From: Alviniconcha marisindica
Lineage: Eukaryota > Mollusca > Gastropoda > Provannidae
Direction of reading: 5' to 3'
Assembly: GCA_018857735.1 (NCBI GenBank)
Contig: JABMCL010001960.1
Span: forward strand, 971,001 to 1,035,000
DNA length: 64,000 nucleotides
Under the pieces are notes generated by a model. It searched no databases. It saw only the letters and a list, made by a program, of their open reading frames with translations, and was not told the origin of the DNA. The translations under genes were made by a program, and so were the position numbers. This document shows positions 21,401 through 29,444 of the stretch, one piece after another; position 1 is the stretch's first letter, and every line of letters begins with the position of its first letter.

Positions 21401-24289
21401 GCACCCCAATATCACCAGGTCACAAACCCCATTTCAGTACTTCTAAATCACAAACCCCATTTCAGTACTTCTGAATAACAAACCCATTTCAGTACTTAAA
21501 TCACAAACCCCATTTCAGTACTTCTAAATCACAAACCCAGCCCCAGTACTCTTAGAAGTACTTGAAAGTTTTTAGCCTGCCTATTATACTGAGAACTTCT
21601 TTGTGACCAACAGGAGGGTTTGGCGGAGGCCCAGCCTTTGGTACCAGCCCGTCTTTTGGGGGATCACCAGCATTTGGCAGTGCTCCATCTTTCGGTGGTA
21701 GTCCAGGTTTTGGTGCTACGGCAACTGGAGGTGGGGGAGCCTTTGGTTCCAGTGCAGCCTTTGCCAGTCCCTTTGGTGCAGGTCAGCAGGCACCTACTAC
21801 AGGGGGATTTAGCAGGTACGGAAATAGCCTCAGTCTCTTTATACCCCCTCCCATAACTGCTGACATTTTTTTCCCCTTCTATAGTGCATTATTCTTTGTG
21901 GAAAATTCTGGTTGCTGTAAGCAGGAAAGACTAAGAGCATTGCTACCCATTCCTACCAGTGTGTACCATATTTTTTGTGTCCAGACAGTGGTATAGTTGC
22001 CAGTGTTTGGCATTCTTAATGTGTGCACAGATGTTGGTGCATATGCAATGGGGGACTGCATGAAATTATAAGAGAATCTGCACTGTAAGTTGACTGGGGG
22101 GAAATTCTTTGTCACACTGGGGAATCAAGCCTGCGTCAGTATTGCACCTGAGTGATGCTTTGGGCATGACATTGTCAGTCAGTCCAGTCCAAGTTTTATC
22201 CAGCCAGAATCTTCTGAGCCACCTTTAGTGGTGCATCACCACACTTCACTGTCATGCAAGAAAGCAGGTTGCATTGTTCAAGGTCAAAGCCATGGTTCAA
22301 CTTCTTGAACAAATTAGCTTGTTCCATGTTTTCAGAACTGTGTAAACCTTCTGCAAGCAAACTTGGTATGATCATATATCATCTGGTGGAATATGCTGTA
22401 AAAAGTGTTTCCTTCATCTAAAGGATGTACCTCAAGTGGAGTTTATGTACCTTGTATTTACCTGCTTGCCAGTTGAGAGCTACCACAGGTGACTCAGGTC
22501 TTTGTTGTTGTGTTTGTGTGACGTCTTTTGGGTGCTTATTAATCCTTTGTTGATTCTTTTTCTTCTGTTCCTCACCATGACGATGTCTGAACTGCTGTTC
22601 ACTGCGAACAGGTGGAAAGTCAACTTGGTTCAGCTGTCCCAGTTTGCATGTGAAATGAAGAAGACCATTTTTCTTTCTTTCAGCTTTGCATCCAACAACA
22701 CGCTGACATTTGGCAGCTTGGCGCAGTCTTCAGACACCCCTTCATTTGGGAACATGGGTCAGGGGAGTGCAGGAGGCTTTGGAGCTCTGGCCTCCCAGGG
22801 AGGGGGTGGCTTTGGGGCACAGAATGCCGCTGGCTTTGGGGCGCAGAATGCCCCAGGCTTTGGGGCACAGAGTCCTGGCTTTGGCAGTGGACAGCAGCAG
22901 CAGCAGCCCTCTGGTGAGTTGTAGTGTGCAGGGACCACCGTTATCCACTAAAGCCTTTCACATGTTGTCTTCCTTTTCACAGGATTTATAAGGTATTGTG
23001 GTTTTGACAAGTAATGTGATTGCACATCAAAATAAATTAAACCAAAAAATTCACTCATTTTGTTGATTTTAATTATGCCAGGGTTTTGCTTTGTCTAGAA
23101 AATATGTTCTGAAAATTCACTGAACAGTCATTTTATTTTTAATGTTTGATTGCTTCAGACTCAGTTTATTGTATATTGTCTTCAACTACTTCTAGCACAT
23201 GAGGTTTGCATCTTGCTCGATGATTGTGTATTTTATATATCTTCAGAACTACATTACTGTTGGGTTTGTTATTTTCAGGAGACATTTAGGATGAGTGAAG
23301 CTAAGGAGAGTTTAACTTTTTATATATATATATATTTCTCATTAAGTTGAGGATGATGTCAAAAGCATAATATCCATCTCACCTGTCTGCGTGTCTAAGG
23401 GATCAGTGAGTGGATGGTATAATCCTTTTGTTTATTATTGTAGATGGGAAATGGGAGGGGCATATTTGTGTAATCTTCACAATGGTTACACCCCCCCACC
23501 CCCCCGCATCCCCAAAAAGGAGGCATTTCTTTACCCTGTACTGTTATTTTAAATTTCTATCCTTGCAGGATTTGGAAACACCAGTTTCGGGTGAGTCAGT
23601 GTTCTGCATCAAACATTCTAAGACCAGGATTGTTACAGTATGAATTAATTGAATAGATGCAGTGACAGTGTATGGATGAATTAAATAACCTGGCACAGTG
23701 ACAACATTGAGATGAATTAATGACAGTGTTAGGAATCGTGGGTGGTTTTTGTTCATCTGTTTCCTGGGTTGAAGAGCAAAAAAGGGCAATTTTAGCAATT
23801 GAACACTTGAACAATGTGGCTCTGAAATTTGGTTGATTGTTCTAAGTGACTGTGTATATGTTAAAAAACTCTTTTAATTTGTGTTAGTAAAATAAGGAAT
23901 TGATTTCTTTCTGTTCTTTTGTCTAAGAAATAAAATAAAAACCTAAATAGATAATAGATGTCTATGGAAGTAAGTAGAAATCTGAAAGCAAGAGGAGCAC
24001 CCGTGAGAACCAGAGAATGTTTGCCACCTGGTGCCCAGTACACAAACAGTGCTGTGTAACAAGGAAAATCATTAACTGAAAATCCCCTAAGACCATGTTC
24101 AAAACTATTCTTTTTTTAATATCTAGCAGAATTTTGTCAGTGGACATACTGTTTTGTGTATGGTTGTGAGTACAGATTTTGTTTTGTCCACTTTTGTGGA
24201 AGTGGTATTTTGCAGCTGAGATGTAAATTGTAATGTTAATGCCATTCATTTTCAGCTCCAGTCCTTCATTCAGTTCCTACAGGGGGTGA
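155..24289 (+). CDS. NUP214: NUP214-like FG nucleoporin, 3' part (14 coding exons)
   Basis: This is the C-terminal part of a nuclear-pore FG nucleoporin. NUP214 sits on the cytoplasmic face of the pore with NUP88, and its FG repeats bind transport receptors such as CRM1. Exons: 155-455, 5267-5539, 7334-7414, 9923-10189, 12581-12955, 14056-14289, 15093-15990, 17956-18018, 19013-19200, 20211-20387, 21614-21815, 22684-22913, 23569-23590, 24256-24289. All have AG/GT borders and phases match at every junction, giving 3,345 nt (1,114 residues plus stop). Residues 1-100 are an acidic linker. The rest is Ser/Thr/Gly/Ala-rich with GLFG, VFG and FGQ motifs. The last 200 residues resemble the vertebrate NUP214 tail from memory (runs of AFG-SPSFGGSP, then NNTLTFGSLAQ). 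The propeller and coiled-coil exons would lie left of base 1. NUP98 or a yeast-type Nup159 is less likely given the C-terminus. Confidence 0.85.
2622..2649 (+). repeat. Poly-C run (28 nt)
   Basis: Uninterrupted C28, followed by a C-rich stretch. It is the longest of eight pure C or G runs of 17 nt or more in the window, in an intron of NUP214. Confidence 0.9.
4130..4322 (+). mobile_element. Retroelement 3'-end-like segment with GACTT tail
   Basis: AAGGAATAAAAAGAAGTTATT is followed by a tandem gacttgacttgac tail at about 4308-4322. AATAAA plus a short-unit tandem tail is a common form of non-LTR or SINE 3' end. No coding remnant is visible, so the family is unknown and the left border is a guess. 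Confidence 0.35.
5267..5539 (+). CDS. NUP214: NUP214 exon B
   Basis: Acceptor gtgttcag and donor gtgggt. It is entered and left in phase 1, so it is a symmetric exon. It encodes a Ser/Gly/Ala-rich segment with NLFSV, GFSFAAP and KPLFGSTTS motifs, which are typical spaced FG sites. Confidence 0.8.
5849..6689 (+). mobile_element. Kolobok-like TTAA DNA transposon remnant with THAP domain
   Basis: The element is bounded by TTAA at 5849-5852 and 6686-6689 with imperfect inverted ends (AAAGT..AAGTCCAAGG against CCTTGGACTTGTCCTTT). It contains a broken THAP-type coding region on plus. From the right end a minus-strand reading begins at 6487 with RPTRIQLYQFEP, which resembles proteins often found in invertebrate transposons. 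A THAP domain together with TTAA target sites is characteristic of the Kolobok superfamily. The copy is short (841 bp) and internally deleted. It is inserted in the NUP214 intron between exons B and C. Confidence 0.5.
6131..6355 (+). pseudogene. THAP zinc-finger domain, broken by a stop
   Basis: Starts MLAYCVAANCNNSQTTPG. The same frame continues ..WIKFIR.. and ..LCSEHFSECDF, which gives the C2CH order of a THAP DNA-binding domain (C-x4-C ... W ... C-x2-H). An in-frame TGA at 6227-6229 interrupts it about 33 residues in, so it cannot make an intact domain. It is part of the transposon remnant at 5849-6689. Confidence 0.55.
7334..7414 (+). CDS. NUP214: NUP214 exon C (81 nt)
   Basis: Acceptor tctacag and donor gtactg; phase 1 on both sides. 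It encodes 27 residues including SSSVFGGNRG, a single FG site. Because 81 is divisible by 3, skipping this exon would keep the frame. Confidence 0.75.
7870..9630 (+). repeat. 23-24-bp minisatellite split by an insertion
   Basis: Units of the type ACATCAGAACATAGTGGCTC occur at 7870-7944 and again at 9512-9630. The two parts are separated by the TIR element at 7945-9510. They are intronic in NUP214. Confidence 0.6.
7945..9510 (+). mobile_element. TIR DNA transposon, non-autonomous, TA-flanked
   Basis: Ends AAGCCGTTTGCCACGG (from 7947) and the inverted CCGTGGCAAACAGCC (to 9508) are flanked by TA on each side. The element interrupts the minisatellite, and a downstream unit of that array reads almost exactly like the empty site. 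About 1.56 kb inside shows no transposase I can recognise; one open stretch (about 9234-9485) has no known similarity. Superfamily not assigned. Confidence 0.5.
9923..10189 (+). CDS. NUP214: NUP214 exon D
   Basis: Acceptor ctgcttcag and donor gtaagt; phase 1 on both sides. It encodes GFFGTKS, GGLFGFS, TGFFGAG and ATFGALS motifs in a Thr/Ser/Ala background. The intron just after its donor begins with a roughly 60-bp tandem repeat. Confidence 0.8.
10195..10445 (+). repeat. About 60-bp tandem repeat
   Basis: Roughly four diverged units carry CAGGCCAGTAAACTCCTGCAA and a following GAAAGTTATAACC-like piece. The repeat begins directly after the exon D donor. Confidence 0.6.
10665..10906 (+). repeat. 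About 45-50-bp tandem repeat
   Basis: Five units of the type TGCATGGGGTTACTGGTTAT followed by CTTACTGCTATGTTGTTAGTG. The last two are nearly identical. The repeat is intronic; the open reading frame across it is a by-product of the periodicity. Confidence 0.65.
11193..12391 (-). mobile_element. piggyBac-like non-autonomous transposon
   Basis: Terminal inverted repeats TTAACTCTTTCATCCCTG (from 11193) and its exact complement (to 12391) begin and end with the TTAA target. Subterminal inverted pieces (CTTTCATTCCTGG near 11265 and TCAGGAATGAAGGG near 12333) add support. The element is 1.2 kb and keeps a transposase N-terminal segment on minus but no catalytic domain, so it could move only in trans. 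It lies in the NUP214 intron between exons D and E. Confidence 0.75.
11694..12059 (-). pseudogene. piggyBac transposase N-terminal fragment
   Basis: Starts MAADEYNDSDQFSDNDVYDN, an acidic leader, and then ..LPLFFTQPRFEWTGGDTAV. This resembles the acidic N-terminus and the PR-x-(Y/F)-x-(F/W)-T-G motif before the core of piggyBac transposases. After about residue 80 the similarity ends and the frame stops at 11694. The DDD catalytic core is missing. Met at 12059 is chosen because the acidic leader starts there. Confidence 0.5.
12581..12955 (+). CDS. NUP214: NUP214 exon E
   Basis: Acceptor actaaacag and donor gttggg; phase 1 on both sides. It encodes 125 residues rich in Ala/Ser/Thr with SVFGSGSSVFGGS, PSFSSLLKT and GSLFGKP. 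The donor GTTGGG is weaker than the others in the gene, but reading on past it soon loses FG character, which supports the boundary. Confidence 0.75.
13088..14045 (+). repeat. About 60-bp minisatellite up to the exon F acceptor
   Basis: About 15 diverged units contain TTCACTGTTATTCACTGTCA, TTGATTGGTAAAAC and CACCATGTTAACTGA pieces. At least five units carry (g)taaaacagccacaa, the same string as the real acceptor at 14048-14060. The array fills almost the whole intron between exons E and F. Confidence 0.8.
14056..14289 (+). CDS. NUP214: NUP214 exon F
   Basis: Acceptor gggataaaacag and donor gtttgt; phase 1 on both sides. It encodes TTGSLFGTPAS followed by an unusually Ala/Thr-rich stretch with only one further Phe (VGVFAAT). 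The acceptor context closely matches units of the intronic minisatellite immediately upstream. It lacks a strong pyrimidine tract, so this boundary is less certain than the others. Confidence 0.7.
14763..14995 (+). mobile_element. tRNA-derived SINE, second family
   Basis: The head reads GTGGCATCGTGGTTAGCAG (box A-like) and GGTCGTGGGTCCCAATCCC (box B-like), in the spacing of a tRNA. A tRNA-unrelated body of about 170 bp follows. It is intronic in NUP214. Confidence 0.5.
15093..15990 (+). CDS. NUP214: NUP214 exon G: GGLFGS repeat exon
   Basis: Acceptor gtgcacag and donor gtgagc; enters in phase 1 and leaves in phase 2. At 898 nt it is the largest exon. About 13 tandem units carry GGLFGS (one GSLFGS) separated by Thr/Ala/Pro spacers such as TTTTTAAPS. 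The exon then becomes less regular: SLFAAP, PFGASA, PLFGAPSS, SVFGSAT, FGFGQPSG, SVFGQSS. The repeated DNA unit is a coding minisatellite at 15110-15650. Confidence 0.85.
15110..15650 (+). repeat. Coding minisatellite (GGLFGS units)
   Basis: About 13 tandem units of 33-45 bp share TCTGGTGGTCTGTTTGGGTC with Thr/Ala codon spacers of variable length. All length differences are multiples of 3. The repeat lies inside exon G. Confidence 0.9.
16310..16769 (+). mobile_element. tRNA-derived SINE, copy 1
   Basis: The tRNA-like head GTGGGGATAGCTCAGTGG (box A about 16318-16328) and GGTTCAAATCC (box B 16362-16372) is followed by a roughly 350-bp body, then GCTATATAAAGGCC and a CAACAACAA tail. A second copy with the same body lies on minus at 25375-25846. 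Confidence 0.8.
16976..16994 (+). repeat. Poly-C run (19 nt)
   Basis: Uninterrupted C19 in the NUP214 intron between exons G and H. Confidence 0.9.
17500..17795 (+). repeat. Tandem duplication, unit about 190 bp
   Basis: The segment GAAATCTGACTGCTTATTTG..TTGTTTGTTAGTGTTA (17505-17610) recurs with changes at 17692-17790. It is intronic. Confidence 0.55.
17956..18018 (+). CDS. NUP214: NUP214 exon H (63 nt)
   Basis: Acceptor tctgctgcag after a good pyrimidine tract, and donor gtatgg; phase 2 on both sides. It encodes GFGQTSGSGFGQTTAGTGFAS, continuing the FGQ-type repeats that end exon G. Confidence 0.8.
18019..19012 (+). other. NUP214 intron H-I, nothing recognised
   Basis: About 1 kb of AT-rich sequence with no repeat, RNA or coding segment that I can support. 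Confidence 0.5.
19013..19200 (+). CDS. NUP214: NUP214 exon I
   Basis: Acceptor gtgtcagcag and donor gtaagt; enters in phase 2 and leaves in phase 1. It encodes SGFGQATTTT, GGLFGGSSGGGVFGLGAKP, then a short charged break (SEEKAKQ) and NVFGTTQAFGAAP. The charged spacer is one of very few in the FG domain. Confidence 0.8.
19230..19412 (+). repeat. About 90-100-bp direct duplication
   Basis: The segment ACATATTGCTGCCTGTATTG..GGTACTTGGTAGGACACTGG is present twice in a row with few changes, directly after exon I. The rest of the intron to 20210 shows only a short poly-G run. Confidence 0.75.
20211..20387 (+). CDS. NUP214: NUP214 exon J
   Basis: Acceptor gcctccacag and donor gtaact; phase 1 on both sides. 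It encodes SLFGGKGPAAFGSS, GIFGGTGSGFGTAAAG and GFAVTQTT. An upstream AG at 20197 does not give the right phase, so 20211 was chosen. A 26-nt poly-G run starts 22 bp after the donor. Confidence 0.75.
20410..20435 (+). repeat. Poly-G run (26 nt)
   Basis: Uninterrupted G26, 22 bp past the exon J donor. It could form a G-quadruplex in the pre-mRNA. Confidence 0.9.
20930..21560 (+). repeat. 28-bp minisatellite
   Basis: More than 20 units of the type CACCCCAGTACCCCTAAATC + ACAAACAG, degenerating to CATTTCAGTACTTCTAAATC toward the right. It ends about 55 bp before exon K. One strand is strongly C/A-rich. Confidence 0.9.
21614..21815 (+). CDS. NUP214: NUP214 exon K
   Basis: Acceptor gaccaacag and donor gtacgg; enters in phase 1 and leaves in phase 2. 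It encodes a regular run of PAFG, PSFGGSP, PGFG and GAFG motifs. This block most resembles the vertebrate NUP214 C-terminal region (SPVFG..PTFGGSPGFG), which I recall rather than aligned. Confidence 0.85.
21816..22683 (+). other. NUP214 intron K-L, nothing recognised
   Basis: About 870 bp with no repeat or coding segment that I can support. The introns on either side of microexon M (22914-23568 and 23591-24255) are likewise featureless, apart from a short (TA)n near 23320. Confidence 0.45.
22684..22913 (+). CDS. NUP214: NUP214 exon L
   Basis: Acceptor ttctttctttcag (strong pyrimidine tract) and donor gtgagt; enters in phase 2 and leaves in phase 1. It encodes SFASNNTLTFGSLAQ, PSFGNMGQ, four GFGAQ-type repeats and a short Gln run (GSGQQQQQPSG). 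The NNTLTFGSLAQ block is the clearest NUP214 signature in the window. Confidence 0.85.
23569..23590 (+). CDS. NUP214: NUP214 exon M: 22-nt microexon
   Basis: Acceptor ctatccttgcag and donor gtgagt flank 22 nt that complete GFGNTSFG between exons L (phase 1) and N (phase 2). Both neighbouring frames stay open only if this microexon is included, which supports it. Confidence 0.75.
24256..24289 (+). CDS. NUP214: NUP214 terminal exon N with stop
   Basis: Acceptor cattcattttcag. It encodes SSPSFSSYRG and then TGA at 24287-24289. A short Tyr/Arg-containing end after a last FG site is in keeping with NUP214 C-termini. Confidence 0.75.
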
Positions 24290-24547
24290 TGCTGGCTGAC
24301 CTGTCTGTGGGTCTGACCTCTGTGGACCACAGGGAAGTGCAGACTGACCTCTGTGGACCCCAGGGAAGGATGTTAGCTGACCTGTCACTAGGAATCAAAT
24401 GTTCCATCTCCAGTATGTGCAACACCGGACACCAGGAAGACTTTGATACTAGAATCCCTTTAACTTTAAAAAAATTACGCCCTTTCGATTCAGTGTTTTG
24501 GTCTTAATTGTGCTGGCAGTGCTAGCTGCTATAAGAAAACCAACTGA

Positions 24548-24690
24548 TATAGTTTGAGTTGTTGGTCACAAACTTGCTGCTATTTGAACATCAGTGAAAA
24601 ACTGTCACTTGCCAGTTTTCAGAGACTTACGGCATAACCATGCATGGTAGTGGTTGGAGGAAGGGTGTAATACACTGATGTTTGGGGTGT
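24548..24690 (+). repeat. Dispersed repeat also present at 40.7-41.2 kb
   Basis: Runs TTGAGTTGTTGGTCACAAAC, then CAGTTTTCAGAGACTTACGG, then GGTTGGAGGAAGGGTGTAAT. The same order of blocks occurs twice in the tandem repeat at 40720-41150. Family unknown. Confidence 0.6.
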
Positions 24691-25374
24691 GCTCCCATGC
24701 CACTTGTGCTGACACTCCTGCACATGGCCACATCCAAGGATCATTGTACATCATGCCACTGCTGCCAGAGGTCCACAGAGGGAGGCACCAGATTGGTAGT
24801 GCCCCAGAAGGCTGCCAGCTCACATCAGTGATGTTCAGTGCCAGTTCTGATTCAGTATGTGCAGACCATTACCTACTGTGTCCCTTACGGACAATGTTAG
24901 CTAGGCCACAGAGCCAAACTGGCTGAGTGTTGCCTCCAGACAGCAGACATTCCCCTTTCAGTTGCCTTATGTGGCTCAGATGAAAACAGCAGGTGCACAG
25001 AGACGACTGCTTAGAGGACTGTTGTTCCCCAGGAATTGTTTGATTTTATGAATCGTGCTTATAAAAAGGGGGGGAAAATGCTGTTTTCTTCCAAAAATCT
25101 GACAGGACTATATATATATATATTTTTTGCAAGGCAGTTGTACACTTTGCTTATTGCTTTTTTTGACATGGCCACTGCTGGTTAAGAAATTGTAATGCAA
25201 CATGAGTGGGGTCAACATTTTTCTTTCTTTCAAAAAATTATATTTTAAAGAGATTCTTGTCAAGTACACAGTGGGTGCTGTGTGTTGAGTACTATTTATG
25301 TGTTCAACAGAATGAGCAGTGAATATTGTCCTTTTCAGTGTTGTATGCTAGCCATGCTCTCATCACTTCTCCTT

Positions 25375-25846
25375 GTTGTTATGTTCTTGTTGTTGATTGC
25401 TTTTATATAGCACTATTCTCCAATCGTGAGCAGACTCAGTGCGCTCGCATGTGATTCCATGTGAGTGGACATCCTGGGCTTTTAAAAGCCAGTTTTTTTT
25501 TAATATCCACCAAAATGGTGTACTTACAGCACTGATTGACTGGCTGGTGCCACGTGAAACTGCTGCTGTCTCAGCACGTTCTGCGTACACCATACAACCG
25601 TGCACCATACAATGTCACTTCATGCAAAGCCACATACACAAGGTGCACGTGTGTTTAGATGCAACCTGCACTTTTGGCAGAATGACCAGGATCTTTTATA
25701 TGCTACATGAGAGTGGAAGTGGATACTGAAATAAGAATCTGCACAGAAAGTTGACCCTGGAGAAGAAAATTCTCCTGCCGCTCCTGCAGAGACTCAAACC
25801 CGCAACCTTTTAATCACGAGTCTTTTAACCACTGAGCAATCCCCCC
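25375..25846 (-). mobile_element. tRNA-derived SINE, copy 2 (inverted, in 3' UTR)
   Basis: Read on minus it starts GGGGGGATTGCTCAGTGG, has a box B-like GGGTTTGAGTC, and follows the body of copy 1 (GTCATTCTGCCAAAAGTGCA, TGTGGCTTTGCATGAAGTGA) to ..GAGAATAGTGCTATATAAA and a CAACAAGAACA tail. It lies in the presumed NUP214 3' UTR, opposite in direction to copy 1. Confidence 0.8.
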
Positions 25847-26336
25847 ATGTTATCCACATGTTCTTCTATTTCCTTTGCATTTTTTTGTTGTTCTCATCTA
25901 AACTATGGAGTACCCCCCCCCCCCTTTTTTTTTTTTTAAAAACATTACACCATGTTGGGTGAACATAGGCCTGTTTTCTTTGTGACAGTAGTGGTGCATG
26001 TTGCCATCTTCATAACTAGAAATCTGACATGATTACTCAGCACAAGATTAAAAAACGCTGGCCTGTAGCAGACAGCACTATGATTGTAAGTTACATGATC
26101 AGCAGTTTCAGAGGTCCCCAGTCAGGCGATTTTGTAGAGTTAGCTGAAGTAGAGTTAGTTTGAAGAAATTTCAGGTTACTCTGCTGACCACTGATGTACA
26201 CTCCTGCTAGTGCTACATGTACGTCTTAAAGGAAACAGTTGATGACTTTTCTGCCTTGACAAAACTGTGATGTTGGCATTTAACTGGATCCATTCTGAAC
26301 AAGACTTTTAAAACTCTGCTTGATGATAATTGCTTG

Positions 26337-26445
26337 TTGTTGAAGTGTTGCTTTACATCCACAGAAACCGTAGGTTTATTAGGGACAGAAGCCCAGGATG
26401 TCCACCTCAACTTTCACACAGCTCCTGAACTTTGCCAATAATTGC
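26337..26445 (+). repeat. Dispersed SINE-like fragment, copy 1
   Basis: Shares TTGCTTTACATCCACAGAAA, AGGGACAGAAGCCCAGGATG and CACCTCAACTTTCACACAGC with the insertion at 43382-43491, and more weakly with 48309-48370. It lies in the presumed NUP214 3' UTR. Confidence 0.6.
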
Positions 26446-26755
26446 TCTTCAGCTTTAGACATTTATACCAATTTGGGTGACCAGGACCTATGATTAATGT
26501 CACAGGATTGCTTGAACAAAAAATGAGCTGCATTTTCCTGCTTTGAATGCAAGTCAGGAGAGTGTTGTTTTTTGTTCTGTTTTTACATGCTTCAACTGTT
26601 GTACCATTAAATGGGCAGACAGTTTTGCTGGTTTGTTTTGATTTTGTGATGACCAAGTGCTAAAATGTTTTGTCAGGTTGTAATTTTACAGCATGAAGTA
26701 TCAGTATATTTGAAACTCTGGAGAACTGTTTAACAATGTACAGTCACTGTTTGAT

Positions 26756-26761
26756 AATAAA
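26756..26761 (+). terminator. Candidate NUP214 poly(A) signal
   Basis: AATAAA followed by GT-rich sequence (tgtattgttggtttgg). It is the best-placed plus-strand signal after the stop codon. Cleavage would be expected near 26780. Confidence 0.45.
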
Positions 26762-27104
26762 ATGTATTGTTGGTTTGGATTAGCTTTTGCTTGTGTGACT
26801 TGGGTCATTGCGTGTTTAAGATCTTAGAAGTTAAAGCATGTCAGAGTTCATGCCTACTATAGTCGGTTTATTGTTAGCTTTATGACAGCTAGCTGGATTA
26901 GGTAACATTAACCACACACACATTTCATCTTAAAGTGTTACTTTTTATAGTTCTGGTATGCTGGTAACGCTGTCTTCCTGCACATCCTCGTCCTGAGATG
27001 ACTCATTGTCAAAATCCAGTTACAAACTCATTAGTGCAGATCAGCCACACTCACTTTTAGACCACAAAAACATTCAGAGTTTTCTTGAGTAAAGATTGGA
27101 GACT

Positions 27105-27110
27105 TTTATT
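27105..27110 (-). terminator. Candidate PLPP6 poly(A) signal (distal)
   Basis: AATAAA on minus. A second candidate is at 27954-27959. If used, the NUP214 and PLPP6 transcripts would converge within about 350 bp. Both are far (over 5 kb) from the PLPP6 stop, so an unseen nearer site is possible. Confidence 0.25.
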
Positions 27111-29237
27111 CATCTACACACTCATGTTCATAATCGCAAGTGCGAAAACAAAATCCCAGAGTGGTTAATGCCCAACAACAAGGAATTCAAAACTGTATCC
27201 ACCATCCGCTGCTTTGGGGACGTTGATGTGTGAAATTGTGAAAGTCTGGGAGAACAAAAACCAATACTGCCAATCTTACCAAAACACACAAAAGGATAAA
27301 AAGACTGTTTAATTAGACAATACAAAATGTGTGCACATGTTCATGGTAAGTCCCATTGTCCTTTAAAAAAAAAAATCACTGGAACAGTTACAACAGTCAC
27401 TTTAATTTTGTTATTCTGCTTCCTTTTTAACTCTTTTACCATTCAGTACACACCTTGAGAAAGCAAATTCCTCCAAGTTGAACATCAATACCATTACCAA
27501 ATGATAATTACGCACATGAACCCATTCACTGACTCAGGGGGGAAAACAACCACTGCAAATGCATGTGCAAAGCATCAAATGTGTAATCAATTTCTGTGTG
27601 GACATTATGCAATCATTCCCATCTAGAGCATAGCAGGCCACAGGCTCGCACATACTTCACAGTACATACACAAAAATGTTGCATTTTATGAATTATATAA
27701 TGCATATTATATACAAACACAACTGCCTTGTTTTGATTACACTGGAGATCATATGATAAGTACTACCATTTAAATGCAAAGTCTGGCATTTGTCACATTT
27801 AGAGTGTCCAAGAAAGAAGTTTTGCGGTGAATGGGCAGCCAGCTGCCCATCCAGACAATGGCAGTTTCACAAACTTGCAGCTTGTCATGCGAGTGAAAAA
27901 TTTGCGAGAAGCAGAAAACTTCACACCCAGAGGCTATACAAGTACAAAAGAACTTTATTATTCACAATAAATGCATAAGATAAAAAATGTACCTACGCCA
28001 CCACCCTCAGACTTTGACCTGCCCATGCTCTGAGTAACAGCAAGCAGACTTTCTTTGAAACAAAAAGCAGACGACCTAAAATGTCAGACTGTGAGTCCAC
28101 ATATTTAGTCAAGCTATCTGCCAGTGACAGCTCCAGACTCTTCTCTGTGCAAGCAGGCTAAGTATTCTGAATACCCAACTGCCTTTTATGTATGTAATGG
28201 AGTCAGATGATATGATAGAAACTGTTGGCCAGAACCTCAAACGAGGTCCAACTTAAAAAATAACAAGTGCTTAGATGACTCCCAAAACTTTCAGCTCCAA
28301 TTTCAGACCTTGAAAGTGTCAGAGAAACTGGTAAAAGAAGAGGTGACTATACAGCAAAGTTTGGAAGTTTTTGCCTGAACAGTGCTTGAAAGACTTTGAT
28401 TAAACTGTATCCAAGAAAAACACATCTTTAACAGTTTCCGCTATGTAAAGGACTGCATCTCTTGTACACAACAGTAAAACAGCAAAAACACCAATATCTG
28501 CATAATCAACAACTGTACAAAGTCTGAATCAACCAGTCACAAAAAGAACATGATGCCATCAGACTAGAGATCTGGCAATAACATCAAAACATCCACACAC
28601 TTCCTTTGGTGTGATCACTGCCCCACTGCCCTGATTCACCGGGTGTTGAAAACCACTTCCTTACCTTGAGTGTCTTGCTCACTCACTCTCTGTGATAAAG
28701 CAGATCAGACAACAACTTGCTGAGAGAGTGCAACCTGGTGTTGAATTATTTCTACTTTCACTGTGACTTTAAAATTTGATAATCACCGTACAAAGGAAAA
28801 TGTTCACTTAATTTTGAAGCAGAGCCAATGTTAAAATTTTGCTGAACTTGGAAATGTCTAAAATATGTCTCTCAATGATCTTGTGGTGTGCACCAGCAAA
28901 CATTTAAACTCTACTATGGAAAAATACTGGATTTAAAAACAACAGTTTTGCCTTTGAGATGACTATTAATAATTATTACCTTCAAGTAAGGTCAAGGTTG
29001 TCAAGATTGGTATGAACAGGTAGAAATTATAAACATGCAAAGTTTAAAAAAAATCTTGCACATACAATTTATGAAGCAATCCAATACTAATTATTAAATG
29101 GGAGCTTTAGGAGAGGCAAAACTGATGGGTTTTACATGGACTTTTAAGGGCCAGTGTTTTTCTCTTCTTCAACATTAAAAACAACCACCACCAAGCAAAG
29201 AAAAACACGCTTGATAAGAACAAAGCACTGTAGCACA
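27111..29237 (-). other. Non-coding stretch downstream of PLPP6
   Basis: AT-rich sequence with no gene, RNA or clear repeat that I can support. It may be distal PLPP6 3' UTR or intergenic sequence. Confidence 0.35.
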
Positions 29238-29444
29238 TTAACCTTTGCAGTACATTCTAGGTCATAATGGACCCCCAGACATATGCATGATATTGCATAT
29301 AATTATCTAAAAACCTGTTTAAACGCCTTACCACCTTTTTCATTTCTTTACTGTATATATCAAATAAGTAAACAAAGGAGTAATTTGAACTATGTGTAGT
29401 TCGAATTACTACTTTGTTTGCTTTTTTGATATATATATATATAT

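Larger units (their letters stand above)
24290..26761 (+). other. Probable NUP214 3' UTR
   Basis: About 2.5 kb lies between the NUP214 stop and the AATAAA at 26756-26761. It contains a copy of a dispersed repeat (24548-24690, also found at 40.7-41.2 kb), an inverted tRNA-derived SINE (25375-25846) and a fragment of another dispersed repeat (26337-26445). No other coding segment is visible. Confidence 0.5.

Noticed and set aside
20930..21560. CRISPR-like array of regular 28-bp units
   Set aside because: The units are contiguous minisatellite copies without unique spacers, in a eukaryotic intron.
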